A stretch of DNA of 35,565 bases from Acidobacteriota bacterium (GTDB taxonomy: Bacteria; Acidobacteriota; UBA6911): the NCBI GenBank assembly GCA_016933615.1, contig JAFGAO010000286.1, forward strand, positions 1 to 35,565, in the 5' to 3' direction. Both the position numbers and the translations under genes were made by a program. Position 1 is the first letter of the stretch. Each line of letters starts with the position of its first letter. Positions 11,821 through 19,879 of the stretch are shown here, in pieces. The notes below the pieces were generated by a model that saw only the letters and a list, made by a program, of their open reading frames with translations, did no database searches and had not been told where the DNA came from.

Positions 11821-13932
11821 ATGAAAGGTGGATATACAGGAAAGATTTTATTCGTAAACCTGACCGACAAATCGATCAGCACTATTCCGACTGAGAAGTA
11901 TGTGGATTTCGGCGGCGGTCACGGCATCGGTTCAGCCGTTTTCTTCGACCTAGTGGGGGATCAGCTGCCGTTTGACGCCTTCGACCCGAGAAACCTCATC
12001 CTTATGATAAACAGCCCGTTTTCCGGCACGTTCATGCCGGGCTCGGGACGATGCGAGGTGCAGGGTCTGGCCCCGGGGCTTTACCCGATTGAATGGTTCG
12101 GCCACAGCAACTTCGGAGGCCGGTTCACGGCTCAGCTGAAGTTTGCAGGCTGGGACGGGATCGTGGTGCAGGGCAAGGCTGAGAATCCCGTATGGATCAA
12201 CATCGTCGACGACAAGGTCAAAATCGAGGATGCCAACGGTGTGTGGGGCATGGATACCTGGGACACCCAGCAGGAAATTTCCAGGCGCGTCGTCCCCAGC
12301 CTCAAACACGGCGAATGGGCCGAACTTTCCAACAGCTGCTATACCACGCAGGTCCCGGCGGTCGTCTGCTGCGGCCCGGCCGGAGAGAATCTGTGCCGCG
12401 TCGCGTGCCTGCTTCACGGCGCCGGCTCCCAGGCCGCGCTGGGCGGGTACGGGGCTCTGTTCGGGTCGAAAAACCTGAAGGCGATCAGCGCGCTCGGAAC
12501 CGGCGGCGTACCCATCGCCGATCCGAAGGCGTTCATGGACGCCCGGCTCTGGTTCCGCCAGTTCCAGTGGGACGTCGACAATCCGCGCGAACCTGAAAAG
12601 TTTGCCCAGCGCGGCTACAGCCTGATCAACGGCGCCCCGAGCGGCGGCAATGTCAGCAACGGCAGCGTGCCCCTAGTACCGGCGCGCGCGGCCGCCTGCG
12701 CCTCCTGCCCCAGGGGATGCCGCATGCGGCTGGCCAGCGGCGACAGCAATGAATCGGTCTGCGCCGGGTCGATGTTCGCCCGGATCGGAAGCGGCGGATT
12801 CATGGCCATGGGCGGCGGCGGCGGCGCAAGCGCCAGCAAGATGCCCGCCATCCTCAACGGGAAGCTGACCCGCCAGGCCAACGATCTGATGCACAAATAC
12901 GGCCTGGGGCACTGGCAGCTGATGGCGACATCCGGCTACATCCAGCACCTTCACAGGCAGGGCGTCATCGGAGAGGGGAAAGAGTATGAATGCAACCTGC
13001 CGTTCGACCAGGCCAACACCTACGCCTATCACGAGGCCCTTTACAGGCTGCTTTCGGCGCGCGAAGGGAAATTCGGGGATATGGCCGCGGAAGCCGCAGC
13101 CAGACTGGCGGAAAAGCTCGGCCGCTACGACCAGGATGTAAACAGCGGCGCGCTGCGGCTGAGCTACTGGGGCACCCAGGAGCACTACTCCTCCCAGGTG
13201 GAAGTGGAATGGGGCTTCGGTTCCATCCTCGGAGAAAGGGACCTGATGCTGCACATGATGGCCAACTATCCGCTGCACTGGATGGCCTCGTCCGGCAACC
13301 CCTATCTCACCGCCGAAGAAGCTTCCAAGCTCTACGCCGAGGCGATGGTTCCCTACCAGGACGACCGCTACCTTGTGGACTACGGCGAAGGGCCGACCGG
13401 AGTCTATTCCGACTCCAAGGTCAAACAGGTCGCGTGGACCAAACACTATGAAAAATTCTGGATCGGAGCCGGAGGATTCTGCGGCTGGCGCTGGCCCATG
13501 TGCATCACCAACAACACGGCCGACCGACGGGGCGCGACTCCGCAAGCCGAGCCCAAGTTCTGGAACGCCATCACGGGCGACAACAAAACCTTCGCCGACT
13601 ACATGGAACTCGGGCACAAGATCTACACGCTCGACCGTTCCATCTGGGTCCTGCAGGGCCGCCACCGCAACATGGAAGTTTTCCCGGACTACGTTTACGA
13701 TCAACCCGGAAGAGGCGGCAGCGAAATGCCCATGGTGATAGACGGCAAGTGGGTTTACGACGCGGGCCAGGGCCGGGCGATCGACCGCGCCAAGATGGAG
13801 GATTTCAAATCCAGGTTCTACAAATTCGAAGGGTACAATCCCGATAACGGCTACCCGACGCGGGCTACTCTCGAGAATATGAACCTGAAGAAAGTGGCCG
13901 ACGCTCTGGAAAAACAGGGCAAGCTGGGATAA
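11821..13932 (+). CDS. Aldehyde:ferredoxin oxidoreductase (AOR) family tungsten/molybdenum enzyme
   Basis: GGAGG RBS then ATGAAAGGTGGATATACAGG; MKGGYTGKILFVNLTDKSISTIPTEKY N-terminus, CGPAGENL, GGYGALFGSKNLKAI and CASCPRGCRMRL...C Fe-S motif are typical of the AOR family. Confidence 0.92.
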   Translation: MKGGYTGKILFVNLTDKSISTIPTEKYVDFGGGHGIGSAVFFDLVGDQLPFDAFDPRNLILMINSPFSGTFMPGSGRCEVQGLAPGLYPIEWFGHSNFGGRFTAQLKFAGWDGIVVQGKAENPVWINIVDDKVKIEDANGVWGMDTWDTQQEISRRVVPSLKHGEWAELSNSCYTTQVPAVVCCGPAGENLCRVACLLHGAGSQAALGGYGALFGSKNLKAISALGTGGVPIADPKAFMDARLWFRQFQWDVDNPREPEKFAQRGYSLINGAPSGGNVSNGSVPLVPARAAACASCPRGCRMRLASGDSNESVCAGSMFARIGSGGFMAMGGGGGASASKMPAILNGKLTRQANDLMHKYGLGHWQLMATSGYIQHLHRQGVIGEGKEYECNLPFDQANTYAYHEALYRLLSAREGKFGDMAAEAAARLAEKLGRYDQDVNSGALRLSYWGTQEHYSSQVEVEWGFGSILGERDLMLHMMANYPLHWMASSGNPYLTAEEASKLYAEAMVPYQDDRYLVDYGEGPTGVYSDSKVKQVAWTKHYEKFWIGAGGFCGWRWPMCITNNTADRRGATPQAEPKFWNAITGDNKTFADYMELGHKIYTLDRSIWVLQGRHRNMEVFPDYVYDQPGRGGSEMPMVIDGKWVYDAGQGRAIDRAKMEDFKSRFYKFEGYNPDNGYPTRATLENMNLKKVADALEKQGKLG

Positions 13933-13954
13933 CAGCCCTGCCGTTCGGCAGATC

Positions 13955-14003
13955 GAAAGAGCCCGGAAGAAGCGCGCAATGCTTTTTCCGGGCTTTTTCT
14001 TTT
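13955..14003 (+). terminator. Rho-independent terminator downstream of AOR gene
   Basis: GAAAGAGCCCGGAAGAAGC ... GCTTTTTCCGGGCTTTTTCTTTTC hairpin with U-rich tract. Confidence 0.8.
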
Positions 14004-14012
14004 CGTTCGGGG

Positions 14013-14111
14013 ACGCAAAAGGACGGAGGCCTGATTGTGGGTCCGCGTTCGGTCGTCGACGAGGTCAAACCCGAAAACCTCAAGGCCATGATCGACTCCA
14101 CGCGCGAATAG
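14013..14111 (+). pseudogene. C-terminal remnant of a URO-D/MtaA-family methyltransferase gene
   Basis: In-frame tail TQKDGGLIVGPRSVVDEVKPENLKAMIDSTRE* closely resembles the C-terminus of the intact URO-D protein in this window (GKDGGFIMSATALDEARPENVKAMIDITKS). No start codon, RBS or N-terminal part is present. Confidence 0.7.
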
Positions 14112-14124
14112 GGGAAATACAGTT

Positions 14125-14285
14125 GAAGCTGCGTGGGAACGTATCAACGGGGGAACGTGCGAACGTGAAAACGACGGTCGCTCTCCGTCCCTGTCGCCAG
14201 GTTTCCAGCAAGGACTCCCATCACCGGGCAAATGCCGGTCGCGTTCGTTCGTTTGCGCGTTGACGCGCTTGCACGTCCGGTTCTC
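14125..14285. repeat. Degenerate AACG(T/C)GC-type short repeats in imperfect inverted arrangement
   Basis: Left arm GGGAACGTATCAACGGGGGAACGTGCGAACGTGAAAACG; right arm on the opposite strand ACGTGCAAGCGCGTCAACGCGCAAACGAACGAACGCG; non-coding. Confidence 0.4.
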
Positions 14286-14315
14286 CGGCGTTCAGGGAAC
14301 CTCATGCTGGAGCGG

Positions 14316-15530
14316 CTAGCGCACAAGGGTCAATGCGTCGGGGCGCGGCGTATTTTTTTCATTGTCCCAGTAGGGGGAGAGTTTCCGGAGATTGTTCACG
14401 ATCTTCGGGAAAACTTCCAGAACCTTGTCGATATCCGCATCGGTGGTGTAGCGGCTCAGGCTGAAACGCACGGATCCGTGCACGGCCGTAAACGGCACCT
14501 TCATGGCCCGGAGAACGTGGGAGGGTTCCAGGGAGCCGGACGTGCAGGCGGAGCCGCTCGATGCGCAGATCCCGAAGGAGCTCAGCTGAAACAGCATGCC
14601 CTCCCCCTCTATGTAATGGATGGATATATTGAGGGTGTTGGGCAGCCTCGGGGCGTCCTTGCCGTTGATCTGGACCGAGGATATTGTTTCAAGGAGTCCG
14701 TTTTCCAGCCTGTCCCGGAGCCTGCCGATCCTGGCTTCGTCCTCTTCCCGGCGCTCCAGCGCAAGCGTCAGCGCCCGGCTCAATCCTATGATGTAGGCAA
14801 CGTTCTCGGTCCCGCCGCGTCGGCCGTCCTCCTGATGCCCGCCCAGCATGAAAGGGCGGCAGCGGGTTCCGCGCCTGATGAACAGGGCGCCGATCCCCTT
14901 GGGCGCATGCAGTTTGTGCCCGGAAAAGGAAAGGAGATCTACGAATGGAAGACCGGTGGTCAAATCGACCGGAAGCTTCCCCACCGTCTGGGTTGCATCG
15001 GTGTGGAATATGATGGAAGGGTCCGTCTGCTTCGTGATGCGCGACAGCTGCTCGATCGGAAAAACGACCCCGGTTTCGTTGTTCGCATGCATGATGGAAA
15101 CCAGCAGGGTGTTGTGGGACAGCGACCGGATAAACTCCTTTACGTCCAGGTTCCCGGCCCGGTCCACTCCCAGGTAGGTGACCGGATACCCGTCCCGCTC
15201 CAGTTCGCGGCAAACCTCCAGCACGGCAGGGTGTTCCACGGAGGTAGTGATGATATGCCTGCGGTTGGGATTTCCGTGCGCGGTTCCTACGATGGCGGTG
15301 TTGTTGCTTTCCGTGGCACAGCCCGTAAACAGAATCTCTCTGGGATCCACATGCCCCAAAGCATCGGCAATGGCTTTCCGGGCGGCCACGATTGCATTCT
15401 TGGTACGGCGCGCCGGTTCATACATGGAACTGGGATTGAAGTAATCCTCCGTAAGGAACGGGACCATCGCTTCGTATACTTCGGGCGCGACCTGCGTCGT
15501 GGCGTTGTTGTCGAGATAGGTAATTTTCAT
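14316..15530 (-). CDS. Cysteine desulfurase, NifS/IscS-like
   Basis: MKITYLDNNATTQVAPEVYEAM start; TGCATESNNTAI, SFSGHKLHAPKGIGAL PLP-Lys motif, FGICASSGSACTSGSLEPSHVL catalytic Cys loop. Confidence 0.96.
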   Translation of the reverse strand: MKITYLDNNATTQVAPEVYEAMVPFLTEDYFNPSSMYEPARRTKNAIVAARKAIADALGHVDPREILFTGCATESNNTAIVGTAHGNPNRRHIITTSVEHPAVLEVCRELERDGYPVTYLGVDRAGNLDVKEFIRSLSHNTLLVSIMHANNETGVVFPIEQLSRITKQTDPSIIFHTDATQTVGKLPVDLTTGLPFVDLLSFSGHKLHAPKGIGALFIRRGTRCRPFMLGGHQEDGRRGGTENVAYIIGLSRALTLALERREEDEARIGRLRDRLENGLLETISSVQINGKDAPRLPNTLNISIHYIEGEGMLFQLSSFGICASSGSACTSGSLEPSHVLRAMKVPFTAVHGSVRFSLSRYTTDADIDKVLEVFPKIVNNLRKLSPYWDNEKNTPRPDALTLVR

Positions 15531-15538
15531 GGGTTCGC

Positions 15539-16495
15539 TCAAACCTCGATCACGCGTATGCGTTCGTCCACCTGGTCTTTCAAGACACGCTCCACCATCA
15601 GCTTGAGAGTCTGGCCGGCGCCGGCGCAATTGGAGCACGCTCCCTTCAGTTTGCAGTATACGAGGGTGTCCTTGATGTCGTAGATTTCAATATCTCCGCC
15701 GTCCGCCTTCAGCGACGGACGCACATACTCGTCGACGACTTTTTCCACCTTCTTGGCAAATTGATACGGGGAGAATTCCGGATCCCGCTTCACTTCCCTC
15801 GGCGTGATCTGAACCAGCTCCGGGTGCTGCGCCGCCGCCGTTTCCCCGGCCCAGACCTGATCGAGAATATCCTGCAGTCCTCCCGGCACGTGGTGGCAGG
15901 AGGTGCAGCCCCCGCCCGCCTTGATCGCATTGGTTATCTGGGGTATGGACCTCAGGTTCAACTCTCGGATTTTTCTCTTGAGATACGGCTCGGTGATGGA
16001 GAAACATTTGCAGACGATTCTTCCCTCTTCGGTTTCCTGGTCGTGCAGGTCAATGCCGAGGCTTTGGAGGTCCACGCCCCGCCGCTGCGCCCAGTTGAAT
16101 ACGGCGGCCTCGAGAGCTTCCTCCCCCATGACCGAACAGTGTATTTTCTGTTCCGGCAGCCCCTGGAGGTAGTCGACGATGTCGCTGTTCTGGATTTTCA
16201 GCGCGTTGATGGGCGTATACTCCCCCATCTCGATGATGGCGCAGAGCGCTTCGGATGCCGCGATCGCCGAAGTGCAGCCGAAAGTCAGATATTTGGCCTC
16301 GGTGATGACATCCTGCGTCGGGTCGGTCGGGTGGCGCTTTACCCGGAAGCTGAAACGCATGGCGTCTCCGCACGCAATGGATCCGTGTTCCCCGACCCCG
16401 TCCGGGTTTTCAACCTCACCGAGGTGTGTCCCCGGTTTTCCATGAACGGCATCCATGAAAAGCTGTTTCGTTTTTTCGCTGTATTCCCAACTCAT
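15539..16495 (-). CDS. NifU-like Fe-S cluster assembly scaffold (IscU-like + BFD [2Fe-2S] + Nfu domains)
   Basis: SIACGDAMRF, LTFGCTSAIAAS, KIHCSVMGEEAL; CKCFSIT...CTSCHHVPGG; C-terminal LKGACSNCAGAGQTLK. Confidence 0.94.
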   Translation of the reverse strand: MSWEYSEKTKQLFMDAVHGKPGTHLGEVENPDGVGEHGSIACGDAMRFSFRVKRHPTDPTQDVITEAKYLTFGCTSAIAASEALCAIIEMGEYTPINALKIQNSDIVDYLQGLPEQKIHCSVMGEEALEAAVFNWAQRRGVDLQSLGIDLHDQETEEGRIVCKCFSITEPYLKRKIRELNLRSIPQITNAIKAGGGCTSCHHVPGGLQDILDQVWAGETAAAQHPELVQITPREVKRDPEFSPYQFAKKVEKVVDEYVRPSLKADGGDIEIYDIKDTLVYCKLKGACSNCAGAGQTLKLMVERVLKDQVDERIRVIEV

Positions 16496-16934
16496 CTATA
16501 AGCTCCAAAAAATTTTGCTGTTTCCCGCGCCGCCGATGCATGCCACCTCAGGTGCCTCCGGTGCCGCTGTCCCTGAAATGCTCAGGTCTGCGATTGTTAC
16601 CGCTATGGCGGCCCAACCCCGGGATTTCCGACAGTCATAATATAACGCCTGGAAGCAGCAGGCGCAAAATATAGATTCCATTATAATAATTATCCCCACG
16701 CCGAATCCCGTGTTTGCCTTGCCGTCACGACGGCTTCTCGTGCGCCGATTTCATGCTCCATCCCGCAAATGTCCCGGCGATTGCAGGACAGCCGGATGCG
16801 GGAATACATGATGATGGCTCAGGGGAAAATTGTGTCGGGAACCAAACCGCGGGAAAAGGCGCGGAAGACGTCAGGATAAAGCCGCACAGGTGAAAGGTTT
16901 CGACAAGAAAAACGGAAACTGCTTGAATGAGCCG

Positions 16935-17432
16935 TCAGCGCTTTCGCGATCTTTCCTGACGCTGCCGCAGGCGCTGGCGCTCTTCGGGCGTGAGCCGCTG
17001 CCATCTGCGGTAATTATCTTCCAGCCGGGATTTGCGTTCGGGCGTCATCTGCATGTAACGCCGGTAATTTTGCCTCAGGCGCTCCTGCTGCTCCGGAGAC
17101 AGCGCACGAAAACGCCGGAAGTTCTGCTCGAGGCGCCGGCGCTGCTGTGGCGTCAGGTCCCGGAAACGCGCGTAATTCTCCATGATCCTGGCCCTTTCCG
17201 CAGGGTCCATATCTCTGAGCTGCCTGTCGAGATTGCGGATTTTCTCCTGCTGTTCCGGGGTGAGATTTTTAAACTCCCGGTAGCGCTGCCGCAACGTTTC
17301 CTTCTCCTCGGGCGTCATCCGGTTCCATTGTTCCTGCAGCGAAGGTTCATTCTGCTGCGCCATGAGAGCCGTTGCATTGCAGCCGAGAAACAGCAGAAGG
17401 ATCAGGACTGTAACACCCATAACCTTTTTCAT
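16935..17432 (-). CDS. Exported DUF3106-like protein with seven tandem 18-residue repeats
   Basis: Signal peptide MKKVMGVTVLILLLFLGCNATALMAQ then MTPEEKETLRQRYREFKN / LTPEQQEKIRNLDRQLRD / MDPAERARIMENYARFRD / LTPQQRRRLEQNFRRFRA / LSPEQQERLRQNYRRYMQ / MTPERKSRLEDNYRRWQR / LTPEERQRLRQRQERSRK. Confidence 0.85.
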   Translation of the reverse strand: MKKVMGVTVLILLLFLGCNATALMAQQNEPSLQEQWNRMTPEEKETLRQRYREFKNLTPEQQEKIRNLDRQLRDMDPAERARIMENYARFRDLTPQQRRRLEQNFRRFRALSPEQQERLRQNYRRYMQMTPERKSRLEDNYRRWQRLTPEERQRLRQRQERSRKR

Positions 17433-17713
17433 GGTTTTGGCTCCTCTATTGATTTTTCCTCAGGTATGACGGACCCGTCTTTATCGCTCCATTGCGGATC
17501 CATTGCATTCAGAAGATCCAGGAATTTGATTTCCTCGAGGTTATTGAGCAGGGCCAGGTTTTCCAGGATCTCCCGGTCCTTCATCATCTCCTTTTCCTCT
17601 TCCGTCAGTGCCGTCGCCTCTTTTTCCTTCACGGGCTCCTTGTTTTCACCGGCGAACAGGGGAACCGCCAGGAGCGAGGCAACGACGGAAACCAGAACGG
17701 AGATCCTCTTCAT
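17429..17713 (-). CDS. Small exported acidic hypothetical protein
   Basis: MKRISVLVSVVASLLAVPLFAGE signal peptide followed by a Glu/Leu-rich helix (EKEMMKDREILENLALLNNLEEIKFLDLLNAMDPQ); end overlaps the next gene's start by 4 nt. Confidence 0.7.
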   Translation of the reverse strand: MKRISVLVSVVASLLAVPLFAGENKEPVKEKEATALTEEEKEMMKDREILENLALLNNLEEIKFLDLLNAMDPQWSDKDGSVIPEEKSIEEPKP

Positions 17714-17838
17714 AACAACGGCTGCAGAAGCGCAGGCTGCGGCGCGTGCTTTCCCGCATGAAACCGCACCGGTAGACCCCGGGTGCCCGTTCGCTTCGAT
17801 TCCGGCGTTTCCTGTTTCGATCATGGCGCCCCCGCTTT

Positions 17839-18342
17839 TCAGTTCAACTGCGGCAAATTTTCGATCGTTTCCATGTCTTCGAAAAGCTCCAGATTGCTGA
17901 TCAGGGCCATATCCATCAGGATCGGCAGATTTTCCGTCACCTCGAAATCATAGAAAACCTCCGCGACTTCAGGGCCGGACAACGGAGATTGCCTGAGGTA
18001 CAGGCCTGCCGAAACAAAAACGGCCAGCGCCGCCGCGGCTGCAAGCCCCCAGGACCATCGGGGCAGCCATGGCCGTTTCATGCCGAAATCAGGGGAGCCT
18101 TCCTTAGACAGGTTCCGATTTCTTCCTTTTTCGAGCGCGGCGTAGAAACGGTCCGAAAAATCCTCCGACGGGTCGACCGAATCGTCCAGGACCGGGAGGA
18201 TCTCCATGAGATCCTCCCGGTTCAGACTGCAAGCGCACTCCCTGCAGGTTGCCAGGTGCCGGCGGACCTGCAGCATGGAGTTCCTGTCCAGTTCGCCCTC
18301 TAAAAAAGCCTTCAATAAATCCCGGGTCTGTTGGCAGTTCAT
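17839..18342 (-). CDS. Anti-sigma factor (putative zinc-finger type, single TM)
   Basis: MNCQQTRDLLKAFLEGELDRNSMLQVRRHLATCRECAC: zinc-finger anti-sigma motif; TM segment WSWGLAAAAALAVFVSAGLYL; overlaps sigma gene by 4 nt. Confidence 0.9.
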   Translation of the reverse strand: MNCQQTRDLLKAFLEGELDRNSMLQVRRHLATCRECACSLNREDLMEILPVLDDSVDPSEDFSDRFYAALEKGRNRNLSKEGSPDFGMKRPWLPRWSWGLAAAAALAVFVSAGLYLRQSPLSGPEVAEVFYDFEVTENLPILMDMALISNLELFEDMETIENLPQLN

Positions 18343-18995
18343 TTCGGTAAAAGCTCCGAGGTTAAAGGCGCAAGCCTTTCCGCCAGAGCCTCCTTTGCTC
18401 TATGGATTAACGATTTCACGGCTTTCTCGGAACAGTCCAGGACGGCGGCCACCTCGGAATAGGACAGTTCCTGATACTTGTTCAGTATAAAAGCGACGCG
18501 CTGTTTTTCGGGAATCTGCCCGAGCGCCTGTTTTATGATCCTGGCGAGGTCCTTTCGCTCCAAGATCGCATCCGGTCCCGCCGCCGTCCCGATTTCGAGC
18601 GTCCTCTCTTCATTTTCGCCGCCGCCGTCGCGCGGCGGGGCGTCCAGAGACCGGTGCGGGGCGCGGAACCGCGGTTTTCGGATTTCGTTGAGGCATACGT
18701 TGGTCGCGATTCTGTAAAGCCAGGAAGTGAATCTCGCCTGCACCCGGTATCCTGCCGCGTTCTCATAGACCTTTATGAATATCTCCTGCGCCAGCTCTTC
18801 GGCCATTTCACGGTTGCGTACAAAACGATAGGAGAAATTGACGATATTGCGCGTGTGCCGGGCAAACAGCCTGTCAAACGCATCCGTGTCGCCATCCTTG
18901 AATCGAAGCATCAACTGCGCGTCGAGATCGTCTACCGTTGCGCCGGTTTCTTCCGCCATACCGATTACCGAACTCCAGGACCGTACCGCTTCCAT
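18339..18995 (-). CDS. ECF-type RNA polymerase sigma factor (SigE/RpoE-like)
   Basis: FDRLFARHTRNIVNFSYRFVRNREMAEELAQEIFIKVY sigma2 region; LGQIPEKQRVAFILNKYQELSYSEVAAVLDCSEKAVKSLIHRAKEAL sigma4 region. Start could be internal (MAEETG..., ~18959). Confidence 0.95.
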   Translation of the reverse strand: MEAVRSWSSVIGMAEETGATVDDLDAQLMLRFKDGDTDAFDRLFARHTRNIVNFSYRFVRNREMAEELAQEIFIKVYENAAGYRVQARFTSWLYRIATNVCLNEIRKPRFRAPHRSLDAPPRDGGGENEERTLEIGTAAGPDAILERKDLARIIKQALGQIPEKQRVAFILNKYQELSYSEVAAVLDCSEKAVKSLIHRAKEALAERLAPLTSELLPK

Positions 18996-19212
18996 TTCAT
19001 GCCCCGATTTTATCCTATTCCTTTAAACACAGCCCGACAAAAAAAGTTGCGCCGCGGGGGCGATTGTTATTCTCGCGGCCCATGAAAAATCCTCGGGGGA
19101 ATCCGGGACGATTCTCCACCTTTTTTGGTATACAATACCGGCAGCTTTGAAAACGCGGTTCGGCTTTACGGGAAAGGAACCGCAATTACGTCCGATTTAT
19201 GAATATAAAAAT

Positions 19213-19764
19213 ATGAAAGAAAAAGAGAACGACACCCTGGCGACCTTCGGCGGGGGATGCTTCTGGTGCACCGAAGCGGTGCTGGGCAGCCTCCGGGGCG
19301 TGATACGGGCGGTTTGCGGCTATTCGGGAGGGCATGCAGAAAATCCCACCTATCAGGAAGTGTGTACGGGAGCAACAGGGCATGCGGAGTGCGTCCAGAT
19401 CACGTTCGATCCCGGCGTGATTTCCTACCAAGAGCTCCTCGAGGTTTTCTGGAAAACCCATGATCCGACAACCAGAAACCGGCAGGGGAACGATATCGGC
19501 ACCCAGTACCGTTCCGTGATCTTCTATCATGATTTGCAACAGAAGGATCTTGCCGAATCCTGCCGCGACAAGCTGGAGGCGGAGCGTGCCTGGGACCGTC
19601 CCTTGGTTACCGAAATCGTCCCCTTAGAAAAATTCTGGCCCGCGGAATCCTATCACCAGGATTATTTCCGGAATAATCCGTCGAATACCTACTGCAGCCT
19701 GGTCGTCGCGCCCAAAATCGAGAAGTTCAAAAAGGTTTTCAGGGACCGTCTGAAAAAACCGTGA
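19213..19764 (+). CDS. msrA: Peptide-methionine (S)-S-oxide reductase MsrA
   Basis: FGGGCFWCTEAVLGSLRGV active site, GYSGGHAENPTYQEVCTGATGHAECVQITFDP, GNDIGTQYRSVIFY, ESYHQDYF. Confidence 0.97.
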   Translation: MKEKENDTLATFGGGCFWCTEAVLGSLRGVIRAVCGYSGGHAENPTYQEVCTGATGHAECVQITFDPGVISYQELLEVFWKTHDPTTRNRQGNDIGTQYRSVIFYHDLQQKDLAESCRDKLEAERAWDRPLVTEIVPLEKFWPAESYHQDYFRNNPSNTYCSLVVAPKIEKFKKVFRDRLKKP

Positions 19765-19879
19765 ATCGAGTCTCGTATTCCAAAATCCCGGCTTTTAAGA
19801 AACCCCGAAAAAAAAGAGCGGAACTTTCTGCCAGCGGCTCGTGTTTGAAACACTAGAATATTTGAAAAAGGAGCGAGCC

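Noticed and set aside
12673-13704. Long minus-strand ORF (343 aa) opposite the AOR gene
   Set aside because: Shadow ORF typical of GC-rich DNA; the + strand has a convincing AOR-family protein and the antisense translation shows no recognisable domain.
14232-15683. 483-aa + strand ORF opposite the NifS-like gene
   Set aside because: Antisense to a clear cysteine desulfurase; no domain signature.
16500-16640. Possible IscR type 2 site upstream of the NifU-like gene
   Set aside because: CCTGA-N5-TCAGG has the wrong spacer and half-site pattern for the IscR type 2 consensus; kept only as a low-interest palindrome.
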